The notes below the pieces were generated by a model. That model worked only from the letters and a program-made list of their open reading frames with translations, was not told where the DNA came from and made no database searches. The translations under genes were made by a program, and so were the position numbers. From CAYGTS01 sp964352905 (lineage in GTDB: Bacteria > Pseudomonadota > Gammaproteobacteria > JAHCLG01), in the NCBI GenBank assembly GCA_964352905.1, contig CAYGTS010000150.1, positions 1-5,823 of the forward strand: 5,823 nucleotides of DNA, in the 5' to 3' direction. Below are positions 1 through 5,068 of this stretch, piece by piece. Position 1 is the first letter of the stretch, and every line of letters begins with the position of its first letter.

Positions 1-54
1 GCCTCAAATCTGACCGTTCTTGAGTTATTCAACATCTCGCCGGGAATTACTGCC
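1..54 (-). repeat. 54-bp inverted repeat, left copy (cut by window edge)
   Basis: Positions 1-54 are the exact reverse complement of 5676-5729, with no mismatch over 54 bases. Identity stops at base 55. Read on the minus strand, the copy consists of an outer flank (54 down to 20, containing AATTCCCGG) followed by the end module GAACGGTCAGATTTGAGGC (19 down to 1). The same end module starts the palindromic element at 5711. The left edge of the window therefore probably lies inside another, outward-running copy of that element, most of it out of view. Whether the repeat continues to the left cannot be seen. Confidence 0.9.
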
Positions 55-86
55 CGCAATCTGAAGCTCAAATCAGCGCATACAGC

Positions 87-115
87 ATAAAACCGCAAAT
101 TAGCAAAAATGTCAA
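87..115 (-). promoter_or_regulatory. candidate leftward promoter
   Basis: On the minus strand a perfect TTGACA (115-110) is followed after exactly 17 bases by TTTTAT (92-87), which matches four of six bases of the sigma-70 -10 consensus. It would fire to the left into the 54-bp repeat and whatever lies beyond the window. No leftward gene is visible here, so the call rests only on consensus matching in AT-rich DNA. Confidence 0.22.
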
Positions 116-125
116 GTGGTTGCCC

Positions 126-159
126 TTGGCAATTTCGAAAAACCACAGTATCCTATAAC
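126..159 (+). promoter_or_regulatory. candidate promoter of the diguanylate cyclase gene
   Basis: TTGGCA (126-131, five of six to the -35 consensus) is followed after 17 bases by TATCCT (149-154, four of six). A better -10 match, TATAAC (154-159), overlaps it but has no equally good -35. Either would give a leader of roughly 20-25 bases before the ATG at 187. A dyad, GTGGTT (116-121) with AACCAC (141-146), and a nested TTGCC/GGCAA hairpin (120-132) straddle the -35, so an operator here is possible. No regulator is identified. Confidence 0.33.
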
Positions 160-186
160 TTCATTTAAAATAATGGATTATTGCTC

Positions 187-1263
187 ATGCCAGGATTGCC
201 GCAAACACTTTCATTCTCTGAAAACGATGAGTTAATCGATCTCTTCCAGATCATCAGCAAAGTTGAATATTTAGTTTTACTATTGGTATTGCTTTATTGC
301 TTCATACCCGGTGTCACGATTGTTAATCGTGAGGTCGTGTTATTTGGTACGTTAATCTGCATGTTAGTCATTATGGCGTTGCATCTTGTCTTGCATCAGC
401 GCATTAGCAAAACCGTTATGGCGGTAGAAACCTTTATCATTGCCGCCTTTATTAGTTTTATCATGTGGCATACCGGCAAAGGTAGCAGTCCTTTTATGGA
501 GTTATATTTAGTCGTTATTATTATCAGCTCCATGACCTTAAATTGGTTATTAACGTTAGCGCTAATTACCTTTATTAGCTTATCTTTATTTTATTTTGAT
601 TTTAGTGAATATCATATTGAATTATTTAAAGGCGCTCATCTGCAAGCGTTTGTGCAAAGTTTAGTGACTATTTACGCCTTAACGTTAATTGCCTATTTAA
701 CGATCATGGTTGCCTTGTTAATGCAAAAAACGCGGCATCGAATAAAATTATTATCTGAAAAAGATGCCATGACCGGTTTATTTAACATGCGCGCATTTAG
801 TACCTTAATAAAAAAAGGGCATCGCCAAAGTTTACGTTACAAACATTATTATGCGGTATTAATGGTTGATGCCGATGATCTTAAATCAATCAATGATCAT
901 TACGGTCATGAAATGGGCAATAAATTTATTATTAATATTGCTAATGCGATTTCAGCAACGGTGCGTGATGCAGATATTGTGGCGCGCTATGGTGGTGATG
1001 AGTTTATTGTCTTTTTGCCTGAAACCAGTCGCGAAGGCGCGCTAGGTTGTGCTGATAGAATACGCCAATACGTGCAACGCAAACCCTTGCAAGTTGCGCC
1101 AGAGACAGAAATAACGTTGAGTGTGAGCATTGGCGTTGCTTGTTTTCCACTCGATGGCGTAACGCCAGAAGATTTAATTAATGTTGCTGATCGCGCACTG
1201 TATCAAAGTAAACATGATGGCAAAAATTCAGTGACCGGATCGGAAAATTTTCAGGATAGTTAA
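187..1263 (+). CDS. membrane-anchored GGDEF diguanylate cyclase
   Basis: This enzyme is predicted to condense two GTP into cyclic di-GMP at the inner membrane. Residue numbers assume the ATG at 187 (358 aa). Five or six hydrophobic segments come first (about 26-46, 51-71, 78-95, 103-117, 119-138, 154-179), with no recognisable named sensor domain. A GGDEF domain follows from about residue 193, opening with D-x-MTGLFN. It carries the metal-binding DADD stretch (228-231), KSINDHYGH, an intact GGDEF signature (269-273) and the later SVSIGVA and ADRALYQSK motifs. RDAD (260-263) lies nine residues before GGDEF, the position of the RxxD product-inhibition site, so feedback inhibition is expected. 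No EAL domain is present. A TTG at 181 is in frame, but ATG 187 is preferred because GGA (175-177) is better spaced from it. The gene faces the small minus-strand gene with only two bases between stop codons. The enzymatic class is secure; the signal sensed is unknown. Confidence 0.95.
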   Translation: MPGLPQTLSFSENDELIDLFQIISKVEYLVLLLVLLYCFIPGVTIVNREVVLFGTLICMLVIMALHLVLHQRISKTVMAVETFIIAAFISFIMWHTGKGSSPFMELYLVVIIISSMTLNWLLTLALITFISLSLFYFDFSEYHIELFKGAHLQAFVQSLVTIYALTLIAYLTIMVALLMQKTRHRIKLLSEKDAMTGLFNMRAFSTLIKKGHRQSLRYKHYYAVLMVDADDLKSINDHYGHEMGNKFIINIANAISATVRDADIVARYGGDEFIVFLPETSREGALGCADRIRQYVQRKPLQVAPETEITLSVSIGVACFPLDGVTPEDLINVADRALYQSKHDGKNSVTGSENFQDS

Positions 1264-1265
1264 CC

Positions 1266-1484
1266 CTACGCCTGTTGCAAATTATCCCAAACGCGATCCC
1301 AAAACGCGCGGCGCTTTTTCGATTCAGCAGGGCTATAGTACGACAAACCTTGTAACTCTTTACAACAGTTAGCGCAAAGTTGGTAAGGAACTTCTTTACT
1401 AGCAACAATTTTAATGCCGGTGACAGAAAAACCATCTGCTTTTTTTATACATAAGGTGCACTTGGTATCCTTGATCTTGTTCAT
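1266..1484 (-). CDS. small protein with two CxxC pairs (possible zinc ribbon)
   Basis: This is a 72-residue protein of unknown function. It has Cys pairs at C9-x2-C12 and C37-x2-C40, with an extra C41, separated by 24 residues. The arrangement Cx2C-x24-Cx2C and the local text (CTLC ... YQLCANCCKEL) resemble small four-cysteine zinc-binding modules such as the ClpX N-terminal domain; this is inference from spacing only. The C-terminal third is charged and aromatic (ESKKRRAFWDRVWDNL) and could be a helix. The start at 1484 is chosen because AGGA (1495-1492) lies seven bases upstream of the ATG. The reading frame stays open to about 1889, but the upstream part runs through repeat DNA and is probably non-coding. 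The gene converges on the diguanylate cyclase gene, with stops two bases apart and no visible terminator between, so antisense overlap of transcripts is likely. I do not recognise a family name. Confidence 0.72.
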   Translation of the reverse strand: MNKIKDTKCTLCIKKADGFSVTGIKIVASKEVPYQLCANCCKELQGLSYYSPAESKKRRAFWDRVWDNLQQA

Positions 1485-1491
1485 AATTGTT

Positions 1492-1495
1492 TCCT
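1492..1495 (-). promoter_or_regulatory. ribosome binding site of the small Cys-pair gene
   Basis: On the minus strand, AGGA (1495-1492), inside AAAAAAGGAAAC, sits seven bases before the ATG at 1484. It is a better Shine-Dalgarno match than any other in-frame start upstream has. It decides the start of the 72-residue protein against the longer 207-residue reading that begins at 1889. Confidence 0.6.
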
Positions 1496-1702
1496 TTTTT
1501 GTTCGTGAGTAAAAAATCAAACCACACCTTAACCTAAGATGTGATATACAGCGGTAAATAATGCTTGAGTAAAAAAGCGGAACTTTTAGTGAGAAGCAAA
1601 ATTTGGGTTGCTGATAATTATTATGCGCCCTAGTGTACCAAAGGCCAGTTTGTTTATCAAGGATGATGTCTGTATTTTTTACAGCTTTGAAATTTTTGTT
1701 CA

Positions 1703-1886
1703 AACGTATCTGCTCACCCCCTTTAGCTTTATATTTACCAGAACGTTCAGATTTGGCGATAAAAACAGCGAAAATATTTTTGAGAAAGCGCAGTGTATGA
1801 GTTATACATGAGCATTTCGATAAAAGATTTTCGCTGTTTTTAGCCCAAATATGGGCGTTCCCTGCTACGGAGTGAGTAGTTACGTT
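1703..1886. repeat. long near-palindromic repeat element, complete copy
   Basis: The core (1741-1860) opens with GAACGTTCAGATTTG and closes with GCCCAAATAT...CGTTC. Inside it a perfect 16-bp inverted repeat pairs TAAAAACAGCGAAAAT (1760-1775) with 1827-1842. The pairing continues inward with one mismatch and about four more pairs, around a loop of about 40-50 bases containing AGCGCAGTGTAT (1787-1798) and ATGAGCA (1808-1814). The outer flanks are also related by inversion: AACGTATCTGCTCAC (1703-1717) matches the reverse complement of 1872-1886 at 13 of 15 positions, and TAGC/GCTA follow inside. The core aligns in length and spacing with the element starting at 5711. It may be a palindromic mobile repeat of the MITE/REP kind, or a structured RNA when transcribed. 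It encodes no transposase, and I know no name for the family. Confidence 0.85.
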
Positions 1887-1917
1887 CAAACTTTACCCAT
1901 TTAACTGCTTGAATCAT

Positions 1918-1931
1918 AGTGTATTTACACT
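1918..1931. repeat. 14-bp perfect palindrome
   Basis: AGTGTA (1918-1923), TT, TACACT (1926-1931) forms a perfect dyad in the msbA upstream region. It is about the size of a dimeric repressor site or a tiny hairpin. No second copy or adjacent strong promoter supports an operator role, and chance occurrence in AT-rich DNA is possible. Confidence 0.3.
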
Positions 1932-2008
1932 TGCGCTAATTTGGAAACTTTGCTACTGTTCGCGACCTGTATTGTTTGTAAATATTCAGTAAATTTGAAG
2001 GTGAATTT

Positions 2009-2050
2009 GCCCAAATACGGCCGTTCCTCGCTACACCGGGAATTGCTGGG
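2009..2050 (+). repeat. solo end of the palindromic repeat family
   Basis: GCCCAAATACGG at 2009, followed by CCGTTCC and GCTAC, matches 22 of 26 bases of the right end of the 1703-1886 element (1843-1868). The flank after it (CCGGGAATTGCTG) instead matches the flank of the 54-bp inverted repeat (CCGGGAATTACTG at 41-53) at 12 of 13 positions. No partner left end (GAACG-type) is found about 100-120 bases upstream, so this is a solo or decayed end. It links the two flank subtypes of the family. Confidence 0.7.
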
Positions 2051-2062
2051 TTTGGGTATGTC

Positions 2063-2091
2063 TGGATATGCAAGTCTTGTTCAGCTATGAT
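2063..2091 (+). promoter_or_regulatory. weak candidate promoter for msbA-lpxK
   Basis: TGGATA (2063-2068, four of six to -35) and TATGAT (2086-2091, five of six to -10) are 17 bases apart. If real, transcription would start near 2098 and the leader would include the ATTGC-type repeat before the msbA ATG. I see no better match closer to the gene. Confidence is low because the -35 is poor. Confidence 0.22.
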
Positions 2092-2125
2092 ATAGCCTTT
2101 GTCTGGCAGTGGTTACTAACACTCC

Positions 2126-2201
2126 CCGCCATTGCGATCGCGTAACGACGGAGATCTCCGTATCGGAGACCTGGATTGCAGCGCTTCGCTTGCAATGACG
2201 G
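2126..2201. repeat. ATTGC-type palindromic intergenic repeat
   Basis: CCGCCATTGC (2126-2135) is inverted, with one mismatch, as GCAATGACGG (2192-2201). Between them lie a perfect hairpin TCTCCG-TAT-CGGAGA (2155-2169), the palindrome GGAGATCTCC (2150-2159), and GGATTGCAGCGCTTCGCTTG. On the minus strand it reads as the familiar 'CGTCATTGC...GCAATCCAGG' kind of dispersed repeat found between genes in several bacterial groups (recognised from memory, not searched). It is unrelated in sequence to the GAACG/GCCCAAAT family next to it. It ends about 50 bases before the msbA start, so it probably lies in the msbA leader or promoter region. Confidence 0.75.
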
Positions 2202-2253
2202 AGTACTCGCAACGACAGCAGACAACGATTAAAAACCAAACGCGGAAAATTTA

Positions 2254-4035
2254 ATGCGAAAACACGCTAAAAGAAAAGTAGATATTGATAATGCTGGTTT
2301 AGTTTATAAACGCTTGTTATCAGAAGTGAAACAATATTGGTGGGCGTTTGCGCTTGGTATTTTTGGCACGGTTCTATATTCTTGCATCGATGCCAGCATG
2401 ACGTATGCGATTAAACCTGCTCTCGATGAAGGGTTTATTGCACGCAATGCCAACTTCCTAAAATGGTTACCTTTCTTGTTAATTGGCGTATTTTTATTCC
2501 GCAGTATCGCGAGTTTTTTATCAACTTATTTTATCACCTTTGTTGGGCGTTCTTTAGTGATGCGCTTTCGCCAAAAAATCTTTGCGCATTTATTAACTTT
2601 GCCGGCGAGTTTTTTTGATTCGCAAACTTCCGGATCGTTGCTTTCTGTGATTATTTATAACGTTGAACAAATTGCTGAAGCGAGCACCAATGCGTTAATT
2701 ATTCTTGTGCGTGAAAGTGTGTTTGTGGCAGGTTTAATCTTTGTGATGTTGGTGGTCAGCTGGAAATTAACCTTTATGTTTATTGCGACAGCGCCGTTTA
2801 TTGCCTTGATCGTGCGTTTTTCCAGCCGTAAAACCCGTGGTTTAAGTAAGCTGGTACAAGCTTTGGTTGGCGATATCACGCATATTGCGGAAGAGGGCAT
2901 TGGTGGTTATAAAATCATTCGTATTTTTAATGGCCAAGCTTATGAGCAAAACAAATTTAATCAGGTTGCGGAAAATAATCGTAAACGTGAAATGAAAGTC
3001 ACCGCAATTAATGGTCTTACCAGCCCGCTAGTACAATTGGTGGCCGGGGTTGTGATTGTGATCACCATTTCTTTTGCGTCTCAACATTTTGCGGGTGTTA
3101 CGGTGGGTGGTTATGCAGCAATTATTGTTTCGATGCTGGCGATTTTAAAACCGATGAAAAATTTAACTTCAGTCAATAATACCATTCAACGTGGGATTGC
3201 CGCTGCAGATGATATTTTTAATTTACTCGATATGCCCACTGAAAAAAACACGGGCACCCAAACTTTAAAACGAGCTAACGGTAATATCACGTTAAACAAT
3301 GTTAGCTTTCAATATCAGCAAGATGAAAAAGTAATTTTAAATAATATTAATTTAGAGATTAAAGCTGGGCAAACGGTTGCGTTAGTTGGGCGCTCGGGTG
3401 CAGGCAAATCAACCTTGGTGAGTTTATTGCCACGTTTTTATGATTATCAAACCGGTCAAATTTTACTAGATGGCACTGATATTAAAGCGTATCAAATCAC
3501 CGAATTGCGAAAACAGTTTGCCTTAGTTTCGCAACATGTGATTTTATTTAACGATACGATTGCACGAAATATTGCATATGGTTTATTTGATCAGGTTACC
3601 GAAGATCAAATCAAACAAGCTGCGATTGCCGCACACGCCATGGAATTTATTAATGAATTACCAGATGGTTTAAATACCATGATTGGTGAAAAAGGTTTGC
3701 GTTTATCGGGTGGGCAACGCCAACGTATTGCTATCGCACGCGCGATTTTAAAGAATGCGCCGATTTTAATTTTAGATGAAGCCACTTCCTCGCTTGATAC
3801 TGAATCAGAGTATCATATTCAACAAGCGTTAAATGAATTAATGAAAACCCGCACCACCATTGTGATTGCACATCGCTTATCAACCATTGAAAATGCCGAT
3901 CAAATTGTAGTCATGGAAAATCACCAAATTGTTGAGCAGGGCACGCATGCGCAATTGTTGCAACAAAATAATGTATATAAACGTCTTTATCAAATGCAAT
4001 TTCAAGATCATACGGCTGTGGCGAGATCGGCATGA
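2254..4035 (+). CDS. msbA: lipid A export ABC transporter MsbA
   Basis: MsbA uses ATP to flip lipid A-core from the inner to the outer leaflet of the inner membrane. The 593-residue half-transporter has the type IV exporter layout. Six hydrophobic segments (about 28-50, 70-92, 146-170, 171-188, 255-275, 284-300) precede a nucleotide-binding domain from about residue 345. Visible there are an aromatic A-loop residue (Y354), Walker A GRSGAGKST (379-387), Q-loop Q427, signature LSGGQ (484-488), Walker B ending D508-E509 and switch histidine H540. All catalytic residues are intact. The length is close to the usual roughly 580 residues. GGAAA (2244-2248) precedes the ATG at suitable spacing. The last four bases overlap the lpxK start (ATGA), the classic msbA-lpxK operon arrangement, which separates it from other lipid or drug exporters of the same fold. 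The N-terminus is Lys/Arg-rich, as expected for a cytoplasmic end. Confidence 0.95.
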   Translation: MRKHAKRKVDIDNAGLVYKRLLSEVKQYWWAFALGIFGTVLYSCIDASMTYAIKPALDEGFIARNANFLKWLPFLLIGVFLFRSIASFLSTYFITFVGRSLVMRFRQKIFAHLLTLPASFFDSQTSGSLLSVIIYNVEQIAEASTNALIILVRESVFVAGLIFVMLVVSWKLTFMFIATAPFIALIVRFSSRKTRGLSKLVQALVGDITHIAEEGIGGYKIIRIFNGQAYEQNKFNQVAENNRKREMKVTAINGLTSPLVQLVAGVVIVITISFASQHFAGVTVGGYAAIIVSMLAILKPMKNLTSVNNTIQRGIAAADDIFNLLDMPTEKNTGTQTLKRANGNITLNNVSFQYQQDEKVILNNINLEIKAGQTVALVGRSGAGKSTLVSLLPRFYDYQTGQILLDGTDIKAYQITELRKQFALVSQHVILFNDTIARNIAYGLFDQVTEDQIKQAAIAAHAMEFINELPDGLNTMIGEKGLRLSGGQRQRIAIARAILKNAPILILDEATSSLDTESEYHIQQALNELMKTRTTIVIAHRLSTIENADQIVVMENHQIVEQGTHAQLLQQNNVYKRLYQMQFQDHTAVARSA

Positions 4036-5015
4036 ACATAGTGGGGTCATGGTATAGCAGGAAAAAATGGCTATGGTTGCTATACCCTATTTCTTTACTT
4101 TATCGATTCATTATTTTTGTGCGTTTTTGGTTATATCGACTCGCTATTTTTAAACATACCAAATTACCTGTAACGGTCATTGTGGTTGGCAATATTAGCG
4201 TAGGCGGTACCGGTAAAACACCACTGGTGATGGCGCTGGATCAATTTTTCAAAAGCAAAGGGTTAACACCAGGCATTATTAGCCGTGGTTATGGCGGCTA
4301 TGCCAATAAAACTCCCACCGTAGTCACCCCAGATACCACACCGCAACAAGTCGGTGATGAAGCCAAATTAATCGCTATGCAAACTGGATCAACTGTTGTC
4401 GTTGCTAAAAAAAGAGTTCAAGCCGCAAAATATTTAATTGAAAATTTTGCTTGTGATATTATTATTTCGGATGATGGGCTACAGCATTATGCGCTAGAGC
4501 GTGATATTGAAATTGTAGTAGTCGATGGTGATCGTTGTTTTGGTAATGAATGGTGTTTGCCCGCAGGGCCTTTGCGTGAACCTATTAGTCGATTAAACAG
4601 CGTTGATTACATTATTGTGAATGGGACTAGTACTAAAAGCGATGTTTTTACCATGCAATTAGTGCCACAACCGGTAGTGAGCTTGATTGATAACAGCGTG
4701 ACCCGCACGCTTGAATCATTTCAAGGACAGCATTTTCATGCCATTGCTGGCATTGGCAATCCGCAGCGTTTTTTTAACGTATTAAGTGAGGCGCAACTAT
4801 CTTTTAGCGCGCATGCCTTTGCTGATCATCATCATTACACATTCAAAGATATTGCGTTTGCTGCCGATGAGCCTGTTATTATGACCACAAAAGATGCTGT
4901 AAAATGCCAGGCGTTTTGCAATTATCAGCATTGGGTTTTACCTGTGGTGGCTGAAGTTGATACTGAATTTTTGCAACAATTATGGGACGATGTGGTCGTA
5001 CTGTTGCAACGTTAA
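4032..5015 (+). CDS. lpxK: tetraacyldisaccharide 4'-kinase LpxK
   Basis: LpxK transfers phosphate from ATP to the 4' position of the tetraacyldisaccharide-1-phosphate precursor, giving lipid IVA at the cytoplasmic face of the inner membrane. The 327-residue protein matches the family's usual length. An N-terminal hydrophobic, Arg-flanked anchor (about 13-35) is followed by the P-loop SVGGTGKTP (56-64), SRGYGG (84-89), GDEA (108-111), the acidic SDDGLQH motif (146-152, with D147-D148), AGPLREP (178-184), AGIGNPQRFF (239-248) and MTTKDAVK (284-291). These are all hallmarks of LpxK. The ATG overlaps the msbA stop by four bases, so translation is probably coupled. All residues expected for catalysis appear present. 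The next gene begins 53 bases downstream, after a repeat fragment, with no obvious terminator. Confidence 0.96.
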   Translation: MNIVGSWYSRKKWLWLLYPISLLYRFIIFVRFWLYRLAIFKHTKLPVTVIVVGNISVGGTGKTPLVMALDQFFKSKGLTPGIISRGYGGYANKTPTVVTPDTTPQQVGDEAKLIAMQTGSTVVVAKKRVQAAKYLIENFACDIIISDDGLQHYALERDIEIVVVDGDRCFGNEWCLPAGPLREPISRLNSVDYIIVNGTSTKSDVFTMQLVPQPVVSLIDNSVTRTLESFQGQHFHAIAGIGNPQRFFNVLSEAQLSFSAHAFADHHHYTFKDIAFAADEPVIMTTKDAVKCQAFCNYQHWVLPVVAEVDTEFLQQLWDDVVVLLQR

Positions 5016-5022
5016 AAAACAT

Positions 5023-5063
5023 GTAACTATTCACCCTGTAGCTGGGGACGCTCATATTTGGGG
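5023..5063 (-). repeat. half copy of the palindromic repeat, between lpxK and the lipoprotein gene
   Basis: The reverse complement of this 41-base segment matches 1843-1883 at 34 of 41 positions without gaps, covering the GCCCAAATAT end module and the GTAGTTAC-type outer flank. The inner hairpin is missing: the repeat ends in TTTGGGG and the lipoprotein ATG starts five bases later. It fills most of the 53-bp intergenic gap. Its terminal GGGG (5060-5063) plus the following A is the only Shine-Dalgarno-like sequence in front of the downstream gene. Confidence 0.85.
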
Positions 5064-5064
5064 A
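5060..5064 (+). promoter_or_regulatory. repeat-derived ribosome binding site
   Basis: GGGGA ends four bases before the ATG at 5069. Its four G residues belong to the repeat end module (5023-5063). No other purine-rich SD candidate is present in the lpxK-lipoprotein gap. The spacing is slightly short, so translation may be modest. Confidence 0.5.
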
Positions 5065-5068
5065 AAAA

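Larger units (their letters stand above)
1485..2253. other. 769-bp gene-free, repeat-rich intergenic region
   Basis: This stretch separates the divergent small Cys-pair gene (minus) from msbA (plus). I see no convincing gene in it. Open frames on either strand lack ribosome binding sites and run across palindromic repeats. It holds a long near-palindromic element (1703-1886), a 14-bp palindrome (1918-1931), a solo end of the same repeat family (2009-2050), a weak promoter candidate (2063-2091) and an ATTGC-type palindromic repeat (2126-2201). The first 200 bases (1485-1700) must contain the promoter of the small gene, but I find no strong consensus match. The only other structure I see there is a short hairpin, CTGTA/TACAG, at 1670-1684. 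Confidence 0.8.

Noticed and set aside
1178..1435. Minus-strand 85-residue frame
   Set aside because: It overlaps the end of the GGDEF gene and the whole middle of the small Cys-pair gene in another frame and has no supporting features.
1608..1811. Plus-strand 67-residue frame in the intergenic region
   Set aside because: It lacks an SD sequence, has a composition unlike the neighbouring proteins, and ends inside the palindromic element.
1485..1889. N-terminal 135-residue extension of the small Cys-pair protein (207-residue reading)
   Set aside because: The extension runs through the palindromic repeat and AT-rich spacer, has no ribosome binding site at 1889 and no recognisable domain, whereas the internal ATG at 1484 has a good SD sequence.
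1703..2050. CRISPR array suggested by recurring GCCCAAAT blocks
   Set aside because: The copies are irregularly spaced, occur in both orientations and differ in sequence; there are no uniform spacers and no cas genes.
2134..2141. GCGATCGC octamer resembling the cyanobacterial HIP1 palindrome
   Set aside because: Only one copy is present, it lies inside another palindromic repeat, and nothing else in the window suggests a cyanobacterium.
2655..2900. Minus-strand frame inside msbA
   Set aside because: It is a shadow of the msbA membrane domain; msbA is fully supported by motifs.
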